A program made the position numbers and the translations under genes. Shown here one piece after another: positions 1 through 6,303 of a DNA stretch of 6,303 nt; position 1 is the first letter of the stretch; every line of letters starts with the position of its first letter. The notes under the pieces were generated by a model. The model was not told where the DNA came from. It saw only the letters and a list, made by a program, of their open reading frames with translations, and made no database searches. Source of the stretch: Actinomycetota bacterium (GTDB taxonomy: Bacteria; Actinomycetota; Actinomycetes; Nanopelagicales; Nanopelagicaceae); the NCBI GenBank assembly GCA_009705075.1, contig WLCY01000037.1:1-6303 (forward strand). Reading direction: 5' to 3'.

Positions 1-2930
1 TCATCTGATTCATCTGGAGAAATGTCCAAAGCGTCTTCATCTAAAATTTGTGGCTCTTTGTACTGCCCTTCAACCCAGAGATGGAAGGCCGTACCTCGCC
101 TTGCATATTTATCAATATGGTTTGGCATTGGTCTGCGGATATTGAGTGCGAGCTCCTCAGGATTTTTTGCCAGATTAATCAAAGTCGAGACTGACAGCCT
201 TGTTGGAAGTTTAACTTGAAGGCTATTTCTAGCTGCTTTACTTTCAGCAATCAGCGCTATCGCATCATTTGCCAGGCTGAGCTCTTCCGGGGTCGTGGCT
301 GCACTTAATAAAGCTGCGGGTGTATCAAATGCCGAAATAGTTTTGAGAAATTCAGCGCTTTCTACAACTAGATCCCCACGTGCAGATTTAACTGGCCAGA
401 TTCCTGTTCTAGGTTTCGTTCTAGTTGGGTTCTCTGAAGTTGGTCGAGGCTCTTCGAATAATTTATTCTCTGGAGCAATCGAATCAACTACGGTTTCAAC
501 TAAGTTATATAGCGAACTCGCCTCCACGGCTTCCATGCCATTTCCGAACCATGATGCAGTGCAGAGTAAATTAATTTTTGCGCGCGTAAAAGCTACATAG
601 GCCAGCCGCCATTCCTCTTCAGCACGTCTCCCAGACCAAGCGTCTTTGACTTTTTCTAGCGCTCTCTTTACTTCAACATGTTTTGGTGCACTTGTGGGGA
701 AAACAAAGTCATCAAATTGGCTAGCATCACCACGAAGCGCAATCGGTAGCGCAGCTGAATCTGAGGTCCAAAGATCTAAACTCTTACCAGAACTTGGAAA
801 ATTGTCTTCAACTAAACCAGGCACTGCAACGAAATCCCACTCCGAACCTTTTGCCGCGTGGACGGTGAGAATCTGTACCGCATGCTTATTGGCAGCGACT
901 GATACTGGTTTTAGCCCGCCCTCTTCACTATCGGCAATTTTCAACCACTCAAGGAAGGTGGAGATCGTTCCGCCATTTCGTTGGAACTTTGCTGCTTCAT
1001 CTAGGAAAGCATCTAAATGCTTTCGACCTTGTGCAAAGCCATCTCGCACTAATACTTCGGTATCTAAGAATAAGAACCGCTCTGCTTCCATAATTGCATC
1101 TGTGATTGATCCAACTAAATACCTGCGAAGTTCACGTAACTCCTTAGAGAATTTCAGCAATCGCTCATATCCTTCGGCGGAGAAATTTTCTCTTGGGGCT
1201 TTTTCAAATACTTCCAGAGCTTCGATAGCGCTGCCGATTGCAAAATCTTCAGCCTCCATCATTTCAGTACTAGCGCTCTCCATCATTTTTCCGACAGTTT
1301 TACTCAGTGACTGATCAAAGTTTGTAACAAGAGAGCGGGCAAATTTTCCAAGAGCAGCTAAATCTTTGGGGCCAAGGGCAACGCGAGGCCCAGTAAGTAG
1401 GCGCATCAGCGAACTGCCATTGTCTGGGAAAGTTAGCGTTCTTAGTAGTGCCAAGATATCTGCAACTTCTGGCACATGAATCAAGCCACCCAGACCGACA
1501 ATCTCAACTGGAATACCTTTAGCTCTGAGCGCTTGCTCAATCTCACTAATGTATTTACGAGAGCGAACTAAGACAGCGAAGGTTTGTGGATTTTCTGGAT
1601 CGGCAACTCGCTCTGTAGTAAACCAATGTTTTTCAAAATGATCTGCAATTCCTTCAGCTTCTTTTGTCAGTGTTTCATATCGTCCGCAGAGCAATGAACC
1701 CGGGCCAGCCGTTGTTCTAAGTTTCAAGCGCTTAACGTTCGCAGCTTTTCCATCTCGTGCAACTATTAATTCACCGATTTTATCAACTGTTTGATTTGCT
1801 ACCTCAAGAATGTTTCTGTCATTGCGCCAAGTTGTAAGAAGGTTATGCTCAATACATTTCGCCTGCGATTTACCAATGAAATGTCTTCCGAAGGTATCGA
1901 GGGTTTGGGCACTTGCGCTACGCCACCCGTAAATGGCTTGGTTTGGGTCCCCCACAGCAGTTACCGCATGACCATCACCAAAGAGCGCTGAAAGAAATTT
2001 AACCTGGCTTACCGAAGTATCTTGATATTCATCTAATAGAACAATCTTGTATTTGGTGCGCTCGGCAGAAATTATCTCGGATGTAAAATCAACTTCCGAA
2101 TCTTGGATACTAGAGCCTTCGCCATTTACCAACTTGGCAACTAAAGACATCTGATCGTTGAAAGTGAGTAGCCCTCTTTCAAGTCGATACCTCTCATACT
2201 CTTCTACCATGGGCAGAATTGCTAGGCGCTCCTTTAGCGAAGATTTAAGTTCTCGAACTGGCTTATTTGATCTGCTATCAGAAATTGTTGAGAATTTAGC
2301 CAAGACTGATTCGCAAAATTCTCGAACCTCTGCCGTAGTTCTGCCATGTTCGCCAAGTGCTGCTGATAATCCCATAACCTTATCGACAATCGTCTTTGCA
2401 GAATGTGAGATGTCATCGCCATTTGTCGCTTCACTCGCGAAGTTGTTTACAATGTTATTTGCTATCTGCCAGGCAGCTGCTTCCCCAATTGGATCGGATG
2501 ATGCATCTACGCCAAGGCGAATTGCATGTTCAGAGAGAACTCGACCAGCATAAGAATGGTAGGTCGAGACAGTTACGGCAATATCAATCTCGGTTTTTGT
2601 ATTTGGATCAATTGGAAGTAGCCCAATTTTACGGAGTTGACGTAACCGCTTCCTAATACGTGAAGCAAGTTCGCCAGCTGCTTTTCTTGTGAAAGTTAAA
2701 CCGAGTATCTCCTCAGGTTTCACAATTCCATTAGCTACTAACCAGAGAACTCTGGCGCTCATGGTTTCGGTTTTCCCAGATCCAGCGCCCGCGATTACAA
2801 CGGTTGGCCCAAGATGAAGCGACTCAATAATTGGAATCTGTTCATCACTTGGTCCCTTAAAAGTTGGATCTATTGTGCGAAGTGCATCACCGATCTCTTT
2901 GGCTGAGTACTTAATTTTGAACTCGCTCAT
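1..2930 (-). CDS. adnB: AdnB-like helicase-nuclease subunit (UvrD-type motor plus RecB-type nuclease), 3' end cut off by the window
   Basis: This is the second subunit of a predicted AdnAB double-strand-break resection complex, a cytoplasmic ATP-driven 3'-to-5' DNA motor with a C-terminal nuclease. The frame reads open from the ATG at 2930 to the left edge, giving 976 codons without the stop. Motor motifs are complete and canonical: Q-motif Gln31; Walker A GAGSGKT at 48-54 (Lys53); motif Ia LTFTRKAA; Walker B DEYQD at 300-304; motif III GDPNQAIYGWRS at 327-338; motif IV-type TWRND (Arg369); motif V TVHAAKGSEW at 689-698; motif VI AFTRAK with arginine finger Arg783. The nuclease domain begins near residue 935, with RRGTAFHLWVE at 944-954 (His950, the RecB-family motif H), followed by an acidic stretch at the edge. 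The catalytic Asp and Lys of the nuclease would lie outside the window. No cysteine precedes motif H, unlike its partner. Mycobacterial AdnB has about 1,100 residues, so perhaps 100-150 are missing. The start is supported by the ATGA overlap with adnA and a GGTGAT ribosome-binding site. A stand-alone UvrD/PcrA is less likely because of the nuclease motif and the tandem partner. Confidence 0.93.
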   Translation of the reverse strand, partial: MSEFKIKYSAKEIGDALRTIDPTFKGPSDEQIPIIESLHLGPTVVIAGAGSGKTETMSARVLWLVANGIVKPEEILGLTFTRKAAGELASRIRKRLRQLRKIGLLPIDPNTKTEIDIAVTVSTYHSYAGRVLSEHAIRLGVDASSDPIGEAAAWQIANNIVNNFASEATNGDDISHSAKTIVDKVMGLSAALGEHGRTTAEVREFCESVLAKFSTISDSRSNKPVRELKSSLKERLAILPMVEEYERYRLERGLLTFNDQMSLVAKLVNGEGSSIQDSEVDFTSEIISAERTKYKIVLLDEYQDTSVSQVKFLSALFGDGHAVTAVGDPNQAIYGWRSASAQTLDTFGRHFIGKSQAKCIEHNLLTTWRNDRNILEVANQTVDKIGELIVARDGKAANVKRLKLRTTAGPGSLLCGRYETLTKEAEGIADHFEKHWFTTERVADPENPQTFAVLVRSRKYISEIEQALRAKGIPVEIVGLGGLIHVPEVADILALLRTLTFPDNGSSLMRLLTGPRVALGPKDLAALGKFARSLVTNFDQSLSKTVGKMMESASTEMMEAEDFAIGSAIEALEVFEKAPRENFSAEGYERLLKFSKELRELRRYLVGSITDAIMEAERFLFLDTEVLVRDGFAQGRKHLDAFLDEAAKFQRNGGTISTFLEWLKIADSEEGGLKPVSVAANKHAVQILTVHAAKGSEWDFVAVPGLVEDNFPSSGKSLDLWTSDSAALPIALRGDASQFDDFVFPTSAPKHVEVKRALEKVKDAWSGRRAEEEWRLAYVAFTRAKINLLCTASWFGNGMEAVEASSLYNLVETVVDSIAPENKLFEEPRPTSENPTRTKPRTGIWPVKSARGDLVVESAEFLKTISAFDTPAALLSAATTPEELSLANDAIALIAESKAARNSLQVKLPTRLSVSTLINLAKNPEELALNIRRPMPNHIDKYARRGTAFHLWVEGQYKEPQILDEDALDISPDESD

Positions 2931-5900
2931 TGATCAATCACCGTCCGCCCTTGAGGTTGGATCGGGCAAAGTCCTTTAACTGCGCAGGTTCTACAACGAT
3001 CATTGACAGTTGCAATGAATTCATTTGCCGACATTGCATCCGCTGCTGCAATCACTTCAGCTTTAATCACTTCGTGTTCTTTTACCCCTTGGGGCTTTTC
3101 TGAGGCCGTTTTTCCATCGGTACCCAAAAATAGTAACTCTGCGCCAGCGCTCTGATTGCCTGGTGAATCTCCCTTGAGCGCCTCTTCATAGACTGCAAGT
3201 TGATATCCAGCAAGCTGTTTATGTTCCTCTGATTTTTTCTTGCTTAAATCTGGAGCGCCAGTCTTGATATCTACTATGAATACCCGGCCCTGGCTATCAA
3301 TTTCTACTCTATCGACGCTGCCGTTGAAGAGTGCTCGCCCGATAACTTTTGAAAATTCTGCTTCAACCGCAAATAGTGTGCGGCCCGATTTATTTTCAGC
3401 GTGCCAAGTATAAAACTTCTCTAATTTTTCTAGCGCCTGCTTGAATTTATAATCTCTAACCCAACCTTTATTTCCATCAATTAACTGCCAGCCACTCTCG
3501 AGTCGAGTAGCTAGGTCATCCAGAGTTAAACCAGGCTCACTCTTTAACATTGCAGCCAAAGAGTGAATTGCAATTCCAAGAAGTTGAGCTGTGGAATCGC
3601 CATCACGGCCACCGCTCTTCTCAATAAACCATTTGAGACCACACTCTGAGAAGGATTGTAGGTTGCTAGGTGAAACCGAGACCTGGGTATCAATTGGAAT
3701 TACTGGATCGGTACTACTTAGCTTTAGCGCTCCTAACCAATTCTCACTCTTAGCGCTCTGAATTTCATTTGTTGCCAGAGTCTGTAGAAGTTTTGCGGCA
3801 AACTCTTTTTCATTTTTATCTGGGCTATCTAAATCACGGCGCAAGGTAGAGACAAGTGCTTGCGGAGTTAAGGCTCTTGGCAGGTCAACGCTTTCGGCAT
3901 CGATAGAGGAAACACCATTTACAAATTCATATATCTCTTCGAAGTATGGTGAAGGTTCGGAGTCATCTTCCTTCGAATAGGCCGTAACAACTAGAGCCTT
4001 TTTAGCCCTAGAAATAGCCACATTTAAGAGGCGGCGTTCATCTTCAACAAGTGCATTTGCTGCGCTTACTTCAAGCTCTCGACGTGCAGTTGATTGTGTA
4101 CGTTCAGATTCAACTAGACGTTCGCTACCAAGGAGGGATCCGCGTTGACGAAGATTTGGCCAGATTCCTTCTTGTAGTCCAGTTATTGCTACAAGATCCC
4201 ACTCCAAACCTTTAGCGCTATGCACAGTGAGAACGCTGACCACTTCTCCGCGTTCGCCGCGGGCAGCGATTGCATCACTTTGAATTGATTCACTTAGTAA
4301 TTGATCTAAGAAGAGTTCGGGATCAGATTCCGGCATCCGTTCGGAGAATCTTCGCGCTGATTCAAAGAGAGTAATTACAGCATCTAAATCTCGATCTGCA
4401 GCTGCGCCTCGTGGGCCACCTTTGAGTGCGCGATCGCGCCAGAGATTTGCCAATGAATCGCCGTCGTAACTCTTAGCGCTGCTCCAGATTGCCCAAATTA
4501 AATCTGCAATATCAACTTTCTTGCCGCCAGCGCTGCTCATCCTCACAACTTTGCGCGCCTCAGAAATTACATCAGCAACTCGTTTTAGCGAAAGAATCTG
4601 CTCCCACGGAAGTGGTGCATCAGAATTATCTAAAATTTCTAGAATAACTTGGGTGGATGGTTTTGCATCATCGCCGGCTTCGCGCAGCTTTCCAAGATCA
4701 ATTCGCATTTGGCGAAGAGATAGCGCATCTGCACCACCAAATTCTGAGAAAAGAATCTCTTCAACTAAATCCCAGTTGTTTGAAGTTAATTTGATTTTTC
4801 CAAGAGCAATCTGCGCGATAGTTAGTATTGGTCGAATCGCAGGATTTTCACCGAGTGCCATTGCATCAGAACTAATTTGAATTGGAATGTTATTCAGGGC
4901 GAAGGCTCGGGTAATTGCAGATACGCCAGCACCAGGCGAGCGAAGTATTACCGCCATCTCAGACCAAGCGATTCCATCACGCAGGTGCGCGGAGCGAAAG
5001 GCATGTGCAATGTAATTAGCGCAATCTGATTGGCTGGCCAGCTTTGCAACATCAATCTTGGATTTTTTAGCAACCTCAGAAGCCTCGGAAAGAGCTGGGT
5101 TCGCTGGCGCCAATATCGGATTTCTAAAGCGAGAAGAGATTGAACTTGTTAGTTCGACTATTTCGCCCGATGTTCTATGAACGCTCGACAGGAAGAGTTC
5201 TTCATAATTATTTGCCGAAGCAAAAGCCCTAACGCCTTCTGGGTCGGCCCCGCGAAATTGTCCGATGGCTGATTGTGGATCGGCAAAGAGAACTACTCGA
5301 TCACTTGCAAGTAATTTCAGGAGTTCGCGCTGCGAATTATCGCTCTCTTGGAATTCATCGATAACAATCAACTTAAATTTATTTTGAAAGGATTTTCTGA
5401 TTTCAGCATGAGTATTTAGATCTGATATAGCCTGTGAAATAATCGAGCTTGAGTCAATTCGCTTTGCAGCCCCGGAGATAAAGCCGTAGCGAATTGCTAA
5501 GACTTCATCGTAGATTTTCCAGAACTTTGCTGCTGGCTCCCACCAGGGTTCACCAAGCAACTTACCTTTCTCAGCCAATTTCTTGTAGGTAAAATTACGT
5601 TCACTTGCTCGAAGGATTAAATCTCGAAGTTCGCGGGCAAAACCTTTTGTGGAGAGCGCTGGTTCGAGCGCCTTTGGCCAATTTACTTGTGGCGAATATT
5701 GTGGATTCGCTAATAGTTCACGGATAAATGAATCTTGTTCAGCGCCTGAAATCAAAACGTATTTTGGATCATCGGGATTAACCTGGGTATTAATTATTGA
5801 AAAAGCGAGCGAGTGAAACGTTCTAACTATCGGCTCGAAGGCGCTGGTTTCGGATTGAATAACGATTTGATCTCGCAACTCTGATGCGCGCTCTCGGCCG

Positions 5901-6130
5901 TAAGTTAAAACCAAGATTGAGTTCGGGTCGAAACCGGATTTAATTTGCGAAACAACAGTTTCAATAAGAGTCGCGCTTTTCCCAGTCCCAGGGCCACCAA
6001 TAACGATTAGGCGTGGAGAGGTTGAATCAATTACTGATTTCTGTTCACTCGTTGGCAAAAAATCGGATGGCGAAACTGTCGGGCGAATAAGTTCTATTCG
6101 CCTACTATCCTTCGCGCTTTTGCCGGCCAT
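2927..6130 (-). CDS. adnA: AdnA-like helicase-nuclease subunit with C-terminal Fe-S RecB-family nuclease
   Basis: This is a complete 1067-residue protein, predicted to be the first subunit of the AdnAB heterodimer that resects DNA double-strand breaks. Motor motifs: Q-motif Gln30; Walker A GGPGTGKS at 45-52 (Lys51); motif Ia VLTYGRERA near 74; Walker B IDEFQ at 257-261; motif III FADPQSAIGQFRGA at 282-295; HR at 318-319 in place of the usual YR; motif V TVHSAKGLEW at 635-644; motif VI LNVAISRAK with Arg708. A variable, fairly acidic linker spans about 720-815. The nuclease follows: Cys830, motif H GIAIH (His856), GSVDRVE with Asp940, DIKTG with Asp954 and Lys956, YQLAVY at 976-981, and a terminal C-x2-C-x5-C (Cys1046, 1049, 1055). 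The catalytic residues are intact, and the four cysteines match the iron-sulfur nuclease layout of AddB and Cas4-like proteins. Length agrees with mycobacterial AdnA (about 1,050). Assignment as AdnA rather than AdnB rests on gene order, the GGPGTGKS loop and the cysteines. The ATG at 6130 is the only start that keeps the N-terminal region compact. No clear Shine-Dalgarno precedes it. The stop overlaps the adnB start by ATGA, so the two are surely co-transcribed and probably translationally coupled. Confidence 0.92.
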   Translation of the reverse strand: MAGKSAKDSRRIELIRPTVSPSDFLPTSEQKSVIDSTSPRLIVIGGPGTGKSATLIETVVSQIKSGFDPNSILVLTYGRERASELRDQIVIQSETSAFEPIVRTFHSLAFSIINTQVNPDDPKYVLISGAEQDSFIRELLANPQYSPQVNWPKALEPALSTKGFARELRDLILRASERNFTYKKLAEKGKLLGEPWWEPAAKFWKIYDEVLAIRYGFISGAAKRIDSSSIISQAISDLNTHAEIRKSFQNKFKLIVIDEFQESDNSQRELLKLLASDRVVLFADPQSAIGQFRGADPEGVRAFASANNYEELFLSSVHRTSGEIVELTSSISSRFRNPILAPANPALSEASEVAKKSKIDVAKLASQSDCANYIAHAFRSAHLRDGIAWSEMAVILRSPGAGVSAITRAFALNNIPIQISSDAMALGENPAIRPILTIAQIALGKIKLTSNNWDLVEEILFSEFGGADALSLRQMRIDLGKLREAGDDAKPSTQVILEILDNSDAPLPWEQILSLKRVADVISEARKVVRMSSAGGKKVDIADLIWAIWSSAKSYDGDSLANLWRDRALKGGPRGAAADRDLDAVITLFESARRFSERMPESDPELFLDQLLSESIQSDAIAARGERGEVVSVLTVHSAKGLEWDLVAITGLQEGIWPNLRQRGSLLGSERLVESERTQSTARRELEVSAANALVEDERRLLNVAISRAKKALVVTAYSKEDDSEPSPYFEEIYEFVNGVSSIDAESVDLPRALTPQALVSTLRRDLDSPDKNEKEFAAKLLQTLATNEIQSAKSENWLGALKLSSTDPVIPIDTQVSVSPSNLQSFSECGLKWFIEKSGGRDGDSTAQLLGIAIHSLAAMLKSEPGLTLDDLATRLESGWQLIDGNKGWVRDYKFKQALEKLEKFYTWHAENKSGRTLFAVEAEFSKVIGRALFNGSVDRVEIDSQGRVFIVDIKTGAPDLSKKKSEEHKQLAGYQLAVYEEALKGDSPGNQSAGAELLFLGTDGKTASEKPQGVKEHEVIKAEVIAAADAMSANEFIATVNDRCRTCAVKGLCPIQPQGRTVIDQ
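2937..2942 (-). promoter_or_regulatory. Shine-Dalgarno sequence of adnB inside the adnA 3' end
   Basis: On the minus strand the hexamer GGTGAT sits 6 bases before the adnB ATG at 2930. It is complementary to the AUCACC part of the 16S rRNA 3' end, as in the extended consensus GGAGGTGAT. It lies inside the last codons of adnA (Thr-Val-Ile). Together with the ATGA stop/start overlap it supports this adnB start and allows both re-initiation and independent initiation. Confidence 0.6.
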
Positions 6131-6177
6131 GGTGCTATCTAACCCAAGGCCGCCGACAAAATCGCTTAATTCGCAGG
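6131..6177 (-). other. typA-adnA intergenic spacer, no convincing terminator or Shine-Dalgarno
   Basis: This 47-bp gap is the only non-coding stretch. I see no stem-loop followed by a T-run after the typA stop; the best inverted pair is a 3-bp stem (CGA/TCG), too short to terminate. The 15 bases before the adnA ATG (minus strand GGGTTAGATAGCACC) contain no GGAG-like motif. A TTAGAT hexamer at 6137-6142 lies 6 bases before the ATG, which is where a -10 box would sit for a leaderless transcript starting at the ATG. It matches the consensus poorly and no -35 box is evident. Either read-through from typA or weak leaderless initiation could express adnA. Confidence 0.5.
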
Positions 6178-6303
6178 TTATTCGGCGTTCTGATTAACCT
6201 TCTTGGCACGTCCGACGTTTCGTGCTCGCTCATTTTGATCAAGAATCGTCTTGCGGACACGAACATGCTTAGGGGTTACCTCAACACATTCATCTTCGCG
6301 ACA
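6178..6303 (-). CDS. typA: TypA/BipA ribosome-associated GTPase, C-terminal fragment (5' part outside the window)
   Basis: Only the last 41 codons and the TAA stop are present; the gene runs off the right edge. The visible tail contains EDECVEVTPKHVRVRKTIL followed by a basic, Arg/Lys-rich end (NERARNVGRAKK). This matches the C-terminal domain of TypA/BipA, where an acidic D/E-x-VEVTP segment precedes an R-x-RK-x-xLD stretch and a basic tail. TypA is a translational GTPase of roughly 610 residues that binds the 70S ribosome and assists ribosome assembly and stress or low-temperature growth. The GTPase and EF-G-like domains are not visible, so the call rests on the tail alone, which is nevertheless distinctive. 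The gene lies 47 bp upstream of adnA on the same strand, so read-through transcription into adnA is plausible. Confidence 0.85.
   Translation of the reverse strand, partial: CREDECVEVTPKHVRVRKTILDQNERARNVGRAKKVNQNAE

Noticed and set aside
646..1314. A 222-codon open frame on the plus strand, along with other plus-strand frames at 2158-2553 and 4521-4880.
   Set aside because: They lie antisense within the motor and nuclease coding of adnB and adnA. Their translations are Ser/Thr/Arg-rich low-complexity shadows with no recognisable motif, and the minus-strand frames carry complete helicase motifs.
2234..2434. A 66-codon minus-strand open frame.
   Set aside because: It is out of frame with adnB but lies wholly inside it, has no ribosome-binding site worth noting and resembles no family I recognise.
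1..6130. The pair as AddAB or RecBCD.
   Set aside because: AddB and RecC lack an intact motor and RecD has no nuclease, whereas here both proteins carry UvrD-type motors with Walker A and B, and both show RecB-family nuclease motif H. That is the AdnAB architecture.
1..6130. A new phage-defence system built on two helicase-nucleases.
   Set aside because: No defence-type neighbours, integrase or mobile element are visible, the upstream gene is a core translation factor, and all motifs fit the known AdnAB repair family.
6137..6177. A rho-independent terminator or strong promoter between typA and adnA.
   Set aside because: The only stem is 3 bp (CGA/TCG around TTTTG), no T-run follows a stem, and the TTAGAT hexamer lacks the key second-position A of a -10 box and has no -35 partner.

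Overview
The window carries three genes, all on the minus strand, in the transcriptional order typA (only its last 41 codons) > adnA (complete) > adnB (976 codons, 3' end cut off by the left edge). Almost every base is coding. The only non-coding stretch is about 47 bp between typA and adnA. No RNA gene, mobile element, CRISPR array or repeat array was seen.

The core is a pair of large UvrD/PcrA-like helicase-nucleases in tandem, overlapping by an ATGA (the start of the second lies inside the stop of the first). This architecture, a UvrD-type motor fused to a RecB-family nuclease in both subunits, is that of AdnAB, the heterodimer that resects DNA double-strand breaks in mycobacteria and other Actinobacteria. 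The upstream protein has a GGPGTGKS Walker A, an atypical motif III and a four-cysteine (probable [4Fe-4S]) nuclease, which fits AdnA. The downstream protein has a fully canonical motor (GAGSGKT, DEYQD, GDPNQAIYGWR, TVHAAKG, FTRA), which fits AdnB. Together they would bind a DNA end, unwind it by ATP hydrolysis and cut the separated strands, preparing it for recombination.

The organism is most likely an actinobacterium, because AdnAB is typical of that phylum and the TypA tail is of actinobacterial type. GC is only about 45% (sampled by eye), with many AT-ending codons, and gene packing is very tight. That combination suggests a streamlined low-GC actinobacterium such as the freshwater acI/Nanopelagicales group. 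The lineage is inference and was not tested by any search.

I do not see an undescribed system here: this is a housekeeping DNA-repair locus. The observations most worth a second look are the strong excess of the palindrome AGCGCT, the degenerate motif III in AdnA, and the typA-adnAB gene order.
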